Source of the DNA: Jidongwangia harbinensis
GTDB lineage: Bacteria > Actinomycetota > Actinomycetes > Mycobacteriales > Micromonosporaceae
NCBI RefSeq assembly: GCF_020216025.1
Contig: NZ_JAIWNC010000050.1
Location: 1 to 64,000, forward strand
Direction: 5' to 3'
DNA length: 64,000 nt
Part shown: positions 35,327-44,686 of the stretch, in pieces
Layout of the letters: every line of letters begins with the position of its first letter
How positions within the stretch are numbered: position 1 is the first letter of the stretch
Notes under the pieces: generated by a model
What the model was told of the DNA's origin: nothing
Seen by the model: only the letters and a program-made list of their open reading frames with translations
Database searches by the model: none
Made by a program: the position numbers and the translations under genes

Positions 35327-35599
35327 ATGACTGAGCCCACCGTCGCCCCGTACAAGCAACTCCGCCGGCCCACCGACGACCGCATCATCGCGGGGGTCTG
35401 CAGCGGCCTCGGACGCTACCTCGGCGTCGACCCGGTGCTGATCCGCGTCGGGTTGGCCGTCCTCACGATCCTCACCTGGGGCACCGCGCTGCTCGCGTAC
35501 CCGGTCATGTGGTTCCTCATGCCCGAGGAGCCGCGGCCGGCGGCGCCGGTGTATCCGGACCCCGCCGACCCCACCTGGGGACAGCCGCCGACGGCGTGA
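35327..35599 (+). CDS. small PspC-domain protein
   Basis: 90 aa. PspC domain from residue 10 to about 70 (QLRRPTDDRIIAGVCSGLGRYLGVDPVLIRVG...) with one long hydrophobic segment, then a Pro-rich tail (PAAPVYPDPADPTWG). Third PspC domain in the window, here unlinked to a kinase. Ends 1 bp before the convergent guaA stop. Confidence 0.85.
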   Translation: MTEPTVAPYKQLRRPTDDRIIAGVCSGLGRYLGVDPVLIRVGLAVLTILTWGTALLAYPVMWFLMPEEPRPAAPVYPDPADPTWGQPPTA

Positions 35600-35600
35600 C

Positions 35601-37148
<1,548 letters not shown>

Positions 37149-37156
37149 GGCGGAAA

Positions 37157-37162
37157 AGTTTA
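37157..37162 (-). promoter_or_regulatory. -10 element of guaA, leaderless type
   Basis: TAAACT on the minus strand, 8 nt before ATG 37148; it falls in the 20-bp gap after the subtilase gene. Confidence 0.4.
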
Positions 37163-37168
37163 GCGAGG

Positions 37169-38878
37169 TCAGCGGTACCAGGTCCGGGCCGGGGTGGTAC
37201 GCACGTTGCCGGCCGAGTCGTACGCCCGGACCTGCACGGTCAGCGCCGGGCCGTGCCGCCAGGTCTGCACCGGGAACTGCCGCAGCGCGCCCGCGGACCG
37301 CTGCGTCACCCGGCCGTCGACGACCAGTTCCATCCGGCTGATCCCGGACGGGTCGGCGGCGCGGGCGGTGACGTACAGCGTTCGGCGCACCCCCCGGGTG
37401 CCGTGCGGGCGCCCGGCGAGGACGGCCACCGCCGGTGCGTCGTTGTCCACCCGGACGGTCCGCCGCACCAGCGTCACCCGGCCCGCGGCGTCCTGGGCGC
37501 GCAGCGTCAGCACGACCGGTCCGCGCAGGCCCCGGCTGTCCCACCGGAACGAGTACGGCGCCACGGTGTCCGTGCCGACCAGCCGGCCGCCCGCCGCCAG
37601 GTCCACTCTGGCCACCCGGACGTCGTCGGTGACCCGGCCGGCGACCGGGACGACGCCGCGGACCAGCGCGGCGGCCACCGGGTACGAGATCCCGGCGACC
37701 GGCGGCGACGTGTCGGACCGGGCCGCGACGGAGGTCCGCCACGCGGCCAGTGCGGCGGGCGCGTCCACCCGGCCCGAGGCGGCGGACACCCAGCCCCCGG
37801 CGATGGCGGTGGCCGACGTGGTCAGCGCGCGGCGGACGTCGGCCGGGGCCGGCGCCGGGGTCTGCGCGGCGATCAGCGCCGCCACGCCGGCCGCGAACGG
37901 GGTGGCCGACGAGGTACCGCAGAACGAGCCGACCGCTCCGCTCAGCCCTTGCGCCGGGTTGCAGCCGGGCGCGGCCAGGTCGACCCAGCCGCTGCCGTAG
38001 TTGGACCAGGAGTAGCGGGCGTCGGTCTTGGTGGACGCGCCGACAGCCAGCACGCTGGGGATGGCGGCCGGGTAGTGCGGGGCGGAACTCCCGTCGTTGC
38101 CGGCCGCCGCGACCACCAGCGCACCCTTGGCGACGGCGTAGGCCACCGCGTCGGTCAGCAACCGGCTGTCCGAGGACCCGCCGAGCGACAGGTTGACGAT
38201 GTCGGCGCCCCGGTCGGCCGCGTACCGGATGCCCTGGGCGATGCCGCTGTACGAGCCGCTGCCGTTCGCGCCCAGCACCTTCACCGGCAGGATCGTGCAG
38301 GACCAGCAGACGCCCGCGACGCCCACCCCGTTGTCACCGGTGGCGGCGAGCACGCCCGCGGTCATCGTGCCGTGCCCGTTGTCGTCGTTCGCGTCGGCGT
38401 CGCCGTTGACGAAGTCGTACCCCGGCAGCAGCCGAGGGGCCAGATCGGGCAGCGGGCGTACGCCGGTGTCCAGCACCGCGACGGTGACGCCGCTCGCGCC
38501 CCGGGTGGTGGCCCAGGCCCGGTCGACGCCGGCCCGGGCGATCCCCCACTGCGACGCGTACGACGGATCGTCCGGGGTCACCAGGGCCATCCGGGCGACG
38601 TGGTCCGGCTCGACGTAGGCGACGACCGGGTCGGCACGCAGTTCCGCGACGGCGGCGGCGACCTGACCGGCCGGCACGTCCACCGCGACCGCGCCGGGCA
38701 GCTGCTCGGCGTGCACCACGTCGACGTGCTCGGCCAGGTCGCCGACCACGTCGGTGGCCGACCGCAGGCCCACCACGAGCGACACCGGGGCCTCGTCGGC
38801 CCGGGCGGCGGCGGGCAGCACCGGCGCGCAGGCACCCGCCAGCATCAGCACCGTCAACGCCCGTACGAATACCCGCAT
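37169..38878 (-). CDS. secreted subtilisin-like serine protease (S8), copy 1
   Basis: 569 aa. Signal peptide (ALTVLMLAGACAPVLPAAARA), an I9-like propeptide (about 30-100), S8 catalytic domain with Asp137 (VAVLDTGV), His169 (NGHGTMTAG), Asn in AAAGND and Ser323 (GTSSATPFAAG), then two immunoglobulin-like repeats (about 400-565) ending DSAGNVRTTPARTWYR. A CWSC motif follows the His region (GVCWSCTILPVKVL) and is shared with the next gene. ATG start; divergent from nothing, in tandem with its paralogue 115 bp upstream. Confidence 0.92.
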   Translation of the reverse strand: MRVFVRALTVLMLAGACAPVLPAAARADEAPVSLVVGLRSATDVVGDLAEHVDVVHAEQLPGAVAVDVPAGQVAAAVAELRADPVVAYVEPDHVARMALVTPDDPSYASQWGIARAGVDRAWATTRGASGVTVAVLDTGVRPLPDLAPRLLPGYDFVNGDADANDDNGHGTMTAGVLAATGDNGVGVAGVCWSCTILPVKVLGANGSGSYSGIAQGIRYAADRGADIVNLSLGGSSDSRLLTDAVAYAVAKGALVVAAAGNDGSSAPHYPAAIPSVLAVGASTKTDARYSWSNYGSGWVDLAAPGCNPAQGLSGAVGSFCGTSSATPFAAGVAALIAAQTPAPAPADVRRALTTSATAIAGGWVSAASGRVDAPAALAAWRTSVAARSDTSPPVAGISYPVAAALVRGVVPVAGRVTDDVRVARVDLAAGGRLVGTDTVAPYSFRWDSRGLRGPVVLTLRAQDAAGRVTLVRRTVRVDNDAPAVAVLAGRPHGTRGVRRTLYVTARAADPSGISRMELVVDGRVTQRSAGALRQFPVQTWRHGPALTVQVRAYDSAGNVRTTPARTWYR

Positions 38879-38993
38879 CGTCCCGCCTCCCCCGAAGCGC
38901 GACGGCCCGCCCGGCCGACGCCCACCTACCCTCGACGGGCGGTGGAGCGCGGCGCGGCGCGGGCCGGTAGCGCTTCGGTTGCGGTGGACCCGG

Positions 38994-40730
38994 TCAGCGG
39001 GTCCAGTTGCGGGTGCTGGAGTACTTCACGTTGCCGGCCTGGTCGTACGCCCGGACCTGCACCTTCATGCTCCGCGGCTGGCTCGACGCCGCGAACGAGA
39101 ACTGGTACGGCGACGTCTTGTCGGTGGCCACCTTCCGGCCACTGATGATCAGCTCGGTGCGGTTGACCCCGTAGAAGTCGGAGGCGGACGCCTTGACCGT
39201 CACGGTGCCCCGGACCCGGGCGTTGTTCGCCGGCGCGCTGGTGATCTTCACGGACGGCGCCAGGTTGTCCACCACGATCGAGCGGTTGTAGGAGCCCCGG
39301 TTGCCGGCCCGGTCGTAGACGTAGACGGTCAGCGCCACCGTGCCGTTGTTCTGCCGGGTGGTGTCCAGCTTCAGCTCGTACGGCGCGGTCGTGTCCTGGC
39401 TGACGTACTTGCCGTAGGCGTACAGGTCGACGTTGCGGATGCCCGAGCCGCCGGTGTCGGCCACGCCGGTCGGCTTGACCGTGATGGTGCCGCGGGTCTT
39501 GGCGCCCGAGGCCGGCGACGCACCGGTGACGGTGGGCGCCAGGCGGTCGGTGGTGGCGGTCAGCGACGCGGGCGCGTCGACGATGCCGGCGCTCACCCAG
39601 GAACCGATCTTGCGAGCCTTGCCGGTGAGCGCGTTCGCCAGCGAGTAGCCGGTGTAGCTGGGGTTGCGGGTCTTCACCAGCGCGCCGACGCCGGCCACGA
39701 TCGGAGCGGCGAACGACGTGCCCTCGGCTACCGAGTAGCTGCCGCGGTTGGTCATCGACGTGACGATGCCCGGGGCGGCGACGTCCACCCAGTTGGTGGT
39801 GGAGGAGTTGCGGTTGGTGAAGTACGCCGGCGCATCCGAACCGGAGGCGGTGGCACCGACCGAGACCACTCCCGCATACCCCGCCGGATACACCGGGGCA
39901 GTGCTGTTCTCGTTGCCGGCCGCGGCCACCACCAGGACGCCCTTGAGGTTGGCGTACGCGACCGCGTCGGCCTCGACCTTGCTCCAGTCTCCGCCCAGCG
40001 ACAGGTTGATGATCTTCGCGCCGTTGCGGGTGGCGTACACGATGCCCTCGGCGATGTCGCTCGCGTAGCCGCGCCCGGCTGAATTGAGGACCTTGACCGG
40101 CAGGATCTTGCAGGACCAGCACACGCCGGCCATGCCGCTTCCGTTGTTGCCGCGGGCGGCGATCAGCGAGGCCACCCGGGTGCCGTGACCCGCGTCGTCG
40201 GCGGCGTTGCTGTCGTTGTTGTAGAAGTCGTAGCCGGGCAGCACCGCGCCGGCCAGGTCGCCGGTGGCGGTCACCCCGGAGTCCACCACCGCGACGGTGA
40301 CCGCGGAACCCGTGGTGGTGTCCCACGCGGCCGGCACGTTGACGTCGCTGAACTCGGTCTGGTTGCCGGCCGTGTACTGCGGGTCGTTCGGCGTCACGTC
40401 GAACGCTTCGACCTGCTGGTCCACCTCGACATAGGCGACGTTCGGATCGGCCCGCAGAGCCGTGATGGCCTGATCCCGGCGATCGCTGGGCACCTCGGCG
40501 GTCTTCGCCCGGAGTTCGTCCAGCTGCGCGCGGCCGGAGCTGCTCGGTGCCGCCCAGCGGGTGCCGAACCTCGACACGGCGCGGGCGGGCGCCTGCTGGT
40601 CGGCGCCGGCCTTCAGGCCCACGACGATCCGCACCGCTCCCGGCTCGATCACCTCGGCCACCGCCCAGGTGGTCACGCTCGTCATCGCCACCACGACGGC
40701 CGCCGCGGCCGCACCCACCAGCTTCTTCAC
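38994..40730 (-). CDS. secreted subtilisin-like serine protease (S8), copy 2
   Basis: 578 aa from GTG 40730, chosen because GGGGAG lies 7 nt upstream. Signal peptide (AAAAAVVVAMTSVTTWAVA), propeptide, catalytic Asp150 (VAVVDSGV), His182 (AGHGTRVAS), Asn (AAAGNE) and Ser339 (GTSFAAPIVAG), followed by two Ig-like modules ending in AGNVKYSSTRNWTR. Same CWSC motif and C-terminal design as the downstream gene, so the two are tandem duplicates that have diverged widely. Confidence 0.92.
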   Translation of the reverse strand: MKKLVGAAAAAVVVAMTSVTTWAVAEVIEPGAVRIVVGLKAGADQQAPARAVSRFGTRWAAPSSSGRAQLDELRAKTAEVPSDRRDQAITALRADPNVAYVEVDQQVEAFDVTPNDPQYTAGNQTEFSDVNVPAAWDTTTGSAVTVAVVDSGVTATGDLAGAVLPGYDFYNNDSNAADDAGHGTRVASLIAARGNNGSGMAGVCWSCKILPVKVLNSAGRGYASDIAEGIVYATRNGAKIINLSLGGDWSKVEADAVAYANLKGVLVVAAAGNENSTAPVYPAGYAGVVSVGATASGSDAPAYFTNRNSSTTNWVDVAAPGIVTSMTNRGSYSVAEGTSFAAPIVAGVGALVKTRNPSYTGYSLANALTGKARKIGSWVSAGIVDAPASLTATTDRLAPTVTGASPASGAKTRGTITVKPTGVADTGGSGIRNVDLYAYGKYVSQDTTAPYELKLDTTRQNNGTVALTVYVYDRAGNRGSYNRSIVVDNLAPSVKITSAPANNARVRGTVTVKASASDFYGVNRTELIISGRKVATDKTSPYQFSFAASSQPRSMKVQVRAYDQAGNVKYSSTRNWTR

Positions 40731-40840
40731 GCACACACTCCCCGTTTGACGCGCCCGCCGGAGGCGAAACGCGCGGGTCAGCGTACGGCCACCCCGCCCG
40801 GAAACGGGGACACAGTTTCACGTATCGAGATCATCGGTCA

Positions 40841-40869
40841 TTGAGCTGGGAATTCCGTTCACCTAGTGT
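40841..40869 (+). promoter_or_regulatory. promoter of the LCP gene (leaderless)
   Basis: TTGAGC (40841-40846), 17 bp, TAGTGT (40864-40869), then 6 nt to GTG 40876. No Shine-Dalgarno is present. Confidence 0.65.
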
Positions 40870-40875
40870 TCCGGT

Positions 40876-41970
40876 GTGCGGAACACACGGGTGGTCTGGA
40901 CGATCGCCGCCATCGCGGCCGTCCTGGTTCTCACCGGCGCGGGCATCGCGCTGGCCCTCGCCCAGCGGACCGACCCGCCGGTGGCCGCCCCGGCACCGGC
41001 CACCCCGCCGGCCACGCCGCCGCCCACCTCGGCCAGCCCGGAGCCGCCGGCCGGCGCCGACATCACCGGCCCGCTCGACCTGCTCATCGTCGGGGTGGAC
41101 ACCCGGGTCAGCATCCCGGACTGGGAACCGCACGCGGACGCCATCATGCTGCTGCACGTCGACGCCGACCTGAAGTCCGGCTACCTGTACTCGCTCCCCC
41201 GCGACCTGCGGGTGAACGTGCCGGCGTTCCCGAAGGCCGGCTTCCGCGGCGGGCGCTACAAGATCACCGAGGCGATGAGCCGCGGCTCCCGGGTACCCGG
41301 GTCCAACCGGCCCAGCGCCGCACAGGGCTACGAACTGCTCGAGCAGGCCGTCTCCGACTACACCGGCATCGAGACCTTCCACGCCGGCGCGGTGCTCACG
41401 TTCAACGGCCTGAGCCGGCTGACCGACGCGCTCGGCGGCGTGACCCTGCGCATCGACCAGAAGGTGGTCTCGCAGCACCGGCGACCGGACGGCACGATGC
41501 GCACGATGCGCTCGGGCGGCGGCGGGTACACCGGCCCGCAGGCCACCTACCTGCCCGGGACGCGGACGCTGAAGGGCTGGCAGGCGATCGACTACGCGCG
41601 GCAGCGCTACACCCCCGGCGGCGACTACACCCGGCAACGGCACCAGCGCCAGCTGGTCGAGGCGCTGCTCACCCGGGTCGGCACGGCCGGTCTGGCGACC
41701 GATCCGGCGAAACTGCAGTCGGTGCTCACCGCGCTCGGCGACACGCTGCTCTACGTGGGTGGCCGCAACCCCATCGAGTACGCGTACGCGCTGCGCAACC
41801 TGAGCCCCGCGGACCTCACCCTGGTCGGCCTGCCCGGCGCGTCGATCGGCAGCGGCGGCGGGTACGCCGGTGAACAACTGACGTCGGTCGGCCGTGGCTT
41901 CCTGCGCGCGGTGGCGCAGGGCCGGCCGGAGACGTACCTGGCGGATCACCCGGAACTGGTCCACCGCTGA
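40876..41970 (+). CDS. LytR-CpsA-Psr (LCP) family transferase
   Basis: 364 aa. One N-terminal membrane helix (VVWTIAAIAAVLVLTGAGIALAL), a Pro/Ala-rich extracytoplasmic linker, then the LCP domain (about 70-330) with LLIVGVDTR, HADAIMLLHVD, LPRDLRVNVP and a conserved RQRYTPGGDYTRQRHQR segment. LCP enzymes attach glycopolymers to peptidoglycan; here the usual R-x-D-T-I motif is H-A-D-A-I. Divergent from the subtilase genes. Confidence 0.88.
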   Translation: MRNTRVVWTIAAIAAVLVLTGAGIALALAQRTDPPVAAPAPATPPATPPPTSASPEPPAGADITGPLDLLIVGVDTRVSIPDWEPHADAIMLLHVDADLKSGYLYSLPRDLRVNVPAFPKAGFRGGRYKITEAMSRGSRVPGSNRPSAAQGYELLEQAVSDYTGIETFHAGAVLTFNGLSRLTDALGGVTLRIDQKVVSQHRRPDGTMRTMRSGGGGYTGPQATYLPGTRTLKGWQAIDYARQRYTPGGDYTRQRHQRQLVEALLTRVGTAGLATDPAKLQSVLTALGDTLLYVGGRNPIEYAYALRNLSPADLTLVGLPGASIGSGGGYAGEQLTSVGRGFLRAVAQGRPETYLADHPELVHR

Positions 41971-42007
41971 CGGCCGGGTACGCGGCGGCTGCGTCACGCA
42001 TCTGACC

Positions 42008-42421
42008 TCAGCCGCCCTGTTGCACCGTCAGGCTTTGGCACTGGGCTCGAAGCAGGGCCAGAGCACGCTCGGACACGGCCAGCCCTTGGCCGCGCACGTA
42101 CGAGACGTCAGCCGCCGGGTCGTCGCCGACGATGAGGCGAATCAATTCGGGCGCAATCGCGCCATCCTCGATGCCGAACGCGCCGTCACCGAAGTAGCCA
42201 CGGGCCGCACCGGTGGTGTAGCCGGTGAGCCCCGCGGCCGCCATCGCCGCGACGAGCTCGGGGCTGGCGACCAGTTCCGGCGGACGGCCGGCCAGCGCGT
42301 CCGGCGCCCACGACAGTTCAACGCTGAGCACGCCGTCCTCCTCGCCGGACAGGTCCCAGGCCGGGTCCGGATCGATCTCGTACCGGCGCGCCTCGCCGCT
42401 CGGACTCGGGCCTGAGTTCAC
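42008..42421 (-). CDS. hypothetical protein coupled to M1 peptidase gene
   Basis: 137 aa, cytosolic, no signal or helix. GTG 42421 overlaps the stop of the M1 peptidase gene (GTGA), which strongly supports this start. Visible sequence: RYEIDPDPAWDLSGEEDG near the N-terminus and SERALALLRAQCQSL at the end; acidic overall. The general look recalls small immunity-type proteins of the DUF1629/Imm11 kind, but I do not recognise it and no toxin is adjacent. Confidence 0.65.
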   Translation of the reverse strand: MNSGPSPSGEARRYEIDPDPAWDLSGEEDGVLSVELSWAPDALAGRPPELVASPELVAAMAAAGLTGYTTGAARGYFGDGAFGIEDGAIAPELIRLIVGDDPAADVSYVRGQGLAVSERALALLRAQCQSLTVQQGG

Positions 42422-43854
42422 GGACGTGGTGGCTGGGTCGTGCCGAACAACCAGGCCTGGAACAGCGAGTCGAGATCCTTGCCGGATTCCTTCTCCGCGG
42501 CCGCGATGAACTCCGTGGTCGTCACGTTGCCGTTGCGCTGCTCGGCCGGCCACGACTTGAGCAGCCGGAAGAACGCCTCGTCGCCGATCGTCTTGCGCAG
42601 CGCGTGCACGGTCATCGCGCCGCGCTGGTAGACGGACTGGCTGAAGATGCCCTCCGGACCCGGATCGCCCGGCGGCTCGGACCAGTCGAACGAGGCGTAC
42701 CGGCGGGCGAAGTTCTGCTCCGCCGTCGTGGCGCCCTCGTGCTCCTGCCACAGCCACTCCGCGTAGCTGGCGAAGCCCTCGTTCAGCCAGATGTCCTTCC
42801 AGCGCTCCAGCGCCACGCTGTCGCCGAACCACTGGTGGGCCAGTTCGTGCGCGACCACCGTGGTCTGCGTGCCGCTCCGGAAGAACGTGTTGCCGTACAC
42901 CGGCCGTGACTGGGTCTCCAGCGCGTAGCCGACCCGGTCGTCGTCCAGCACGATGCCGCCGTAGGCGTCGAACGGGTACGGCCCGAACCGGGTGGCCAGG
43001 AAGTCCGCCACCTCGCCGGTACGGGCCATCGAGCGGGCCGCCGGACCGTCCGCGGGCAACGACTCCGGAATCGCGATGACCATCGGCTTGCCGGCGTGCG
43101 TGCTGGTGGAGACGCGGTACTGGCCGATCGCGACGGTCGCCAGGTAGCTCGCCATCGGCGCCTTCTCGGTCCAGGTCCAGGTGGTCCAGCCGGCGTCGGT
43201 GGTCCGCTCGCCCGGCACCCCGTTGCTGATCGCCTCGACGCCCGCCGGCACCGTCATGGCCAGCGCGAACGTGGCCTTGTCGGCCGGGTGGTCGTTCACC
43301 GGGAACCAGGTGCTGGCGGACTCCGGCTCGCCGAGCGCGAACGCGCCGTCGTCGGTACGCAACCAGCCGCCGACCCCCAGCTCCTCGTTGCGTAACGCCT
43401 CCGGGCGGCCGGAGTACTCGATCACCGCGGTGAACGCGGTCCCGCGGGTGATCCCGGCGGCCGGCGTGATCACCAGTTCGTTGCCGTCCGCGGTGGCGCG
43501 CGCCGCCCGCCCGTCGACCGTGACCTTGCCGGCGACCAGGTGCGCGAGGTCGAGGTTGAACCGGGACAGGTCCTGGGTTGCGGTGGCCGTGACGGTGGCG
43601 CTGCCCCGCAACTGGCCGGACTTCGGGTCGTACCGCAGCTTCAGGTCGTACCCGCCGACGTCGTACCCGCCGTTGCCGTACTTCGGGAAGTACGGGTCGC
43701 CGATGCCCTCGGCGCCGGGCCGGAAGTCCGGCGGCGGCCCGGAACTGGGCGGCGCGGCCGGCGGCGCACCGTCGGAGGTGCAGCCGCCCGCCAGCAACGC
43801 CACGGCCGCGACCCGTGCCCAGTGATATCGGTGTCCCCTCACACCAACCGACAC
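42418..43854 (-). CDS. M1-family aminopeptidase lipoprotein
   Basis: 478 aa. Lipobox LLAGGC (Cys about 25) and Pro-rich linker, N-terminal beta domain, catalytic domain with HELAHQWFGD and downstream Glu in NEGFASYAEW (gluzincin HExxHx18E). The substrate GAMEN motif is replaced by GYALETQS. Shorter than full-length M1 enzymes because the C-terminal HEAT domain is absent, as in many actinobacterial secreted members. Surface peptide hydrolysis is likely, complementing the Opp system. Confidence 0.9.
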   Translation of the reverse strand: MSVGVRGHRYHWARVAAVALLAGGCTSDGAPPAAPPSSGPPPDFRPGAEGIGDPYFPKYGNGGYDVGGYDLKLRYDPKSGQLRGSATVTATATQDLSRFNLDLAHLVAGKVTVDGRAARATADGNELVITPAAGITRGTAFTAVIEYSGRPEALRNEELGVGGWLRTDDGAFALGEPESASTWFPVNDHPADKATFALAMTVPAGVEAISNGVPGERTTDAGWTTWTWTEKAPMASYLATVAIGQYRVSTSTHAGKPMVIAIPESLPADGPAARSMARTGEVADFLATRFGPYPFDAYGGIVLDDDRVGYALETQSRPVYGNTFFRSGTQTTVVAHELAHQWFGDSVALERWKDIWLNEGFASYAEWLWQEHEGATTAEQNFARRYASFDWSEPPGDPGPEGIFSQSVYQRGAMTVHALRKTIGDEAFFRLLKSWPAEQRNGNVTTTEFIAAAEKESGKDLDSLFQAWLFGTTQPPRP

Positions 43855-43870
43855 TACGTCGCAGTCCCGA

Positions 43871-44686
43871 TCAGGAGCCGCCCACCGCGCACTGCCGGGC
43901 GGCCCATGCGCGGTAGGCGATCGGACGGTCGGTGATGATCTCGTCGACCGGCATCGCGGCCATCCGCGGCCAGTCGGCCTCCTGGTTGACCGTCCAGGCG
44001 TACAGCCGGATGCCGCCGGCCCGCCACTCGGTCGCCCGGCTCGCGCTGATCGCCGAGTACGACTTGAGGAACGCGTCGCCGTACTCCCGGATCTGGTCCG
44101 CGTGCAGGTAGCCCGCGGTGTGCAGCAGGCCGGTCCGGGCGCCCGGGACGTGGTCCCGGGCGGCCAGCACGACGTCCCGGCTGAACGACATGATCAGCAC
44201 CGCGTCGCGGCCCACCGACCGGTCGATCTCGTCGGCCACCGCGCGCCACTGCTCGGCGGTCGGCGTCACCTTCAGCTCGGTGAGCACGAACGCCTCGTGG
44301 GCGACGGCCTCCGCGTACACCTCGCGCAGCGTCGGGACGTACTGCCCGTCGTCGGTCGGGATGCCGCGGTTGCCGGCGTCCAGTTGCGCCACCGGGCCGC
44401 TCAGCGGACTGACCCGGTCGACCGTCGCGTCGTGCAGCACCACCGGCGTGCCCCGGACGTCGAAGTGCACGTCCAGCTCCCAGGTGGTGACGCCGGCCGC
44501 GCCGGCCGCCCGGAACGCGCCGACCGTGTTCTCCATCGCCCGCTCGGTGCCGCCGCGGTGCGCCACCACCGCCGGCGCCGGCGCACACGGCGCCGGTGCC
44601 TCGACGGACGGTGGTACGACGGACCACCCGGAGAGCGCGAGACCGGCGGCGAGGAACGCGACGACCGGCGCGCTCCGCCGGATCAC
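43871..44686 (-). CDS. secreted glycerophosphodiester phosphodiesterase
   Basis: 271 aa. Signal peptide (PVVAFLAAGLALSGWSVV), then a GDPD TIM barrel: AHRGGTERAMENTVGAF with the catalytic His/Arg, ELDVHF metal ligands, HDATVDRV with the second His, and LTELKVT. C-terminal AWTVNQEADWPRM and DEIITDRP are standard. ATG overlaps the stop of the upstream FG-GAP gene by 4 nt; 16 bp to the M1 gene. Releases glycerol 3-phosphate from lipid or teichoic-acid derived diesters. Confidence 0.93.
   Translation of the reverse strand: MIRRSAPVVAFLAAGLALSGWSVVPPSVEAPAPCAPAPAVVAHRGGTERAMENTVGAFRAAGAAGVTTWELDVHFDVRGTPVVLHDATVDRVSPLSGPVAQLDAGNRGIPTDDGQYVPTLREVYAEAVAHEAFVLTELKVTPTAEQWRAVADEIDRSVGRDAVLIMSFSRDVVLAARDHVPGARTGLLHTAGYLHADQIREYGDAFLKSYSAISASRATEWRAGGIRLYAWTVNQEADWPRMAAMPVDEIITDRPIAYRAWAARQCAVGGS

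Noticed and set aside
42008..43854. Toxin-immunity or defence pair
   Set aside because: The larger protein is an ordinary M1 aminopeptidase lipoprotein with an intact HExxH site; the resemblance of the small protein to immunity proteins is too weak.
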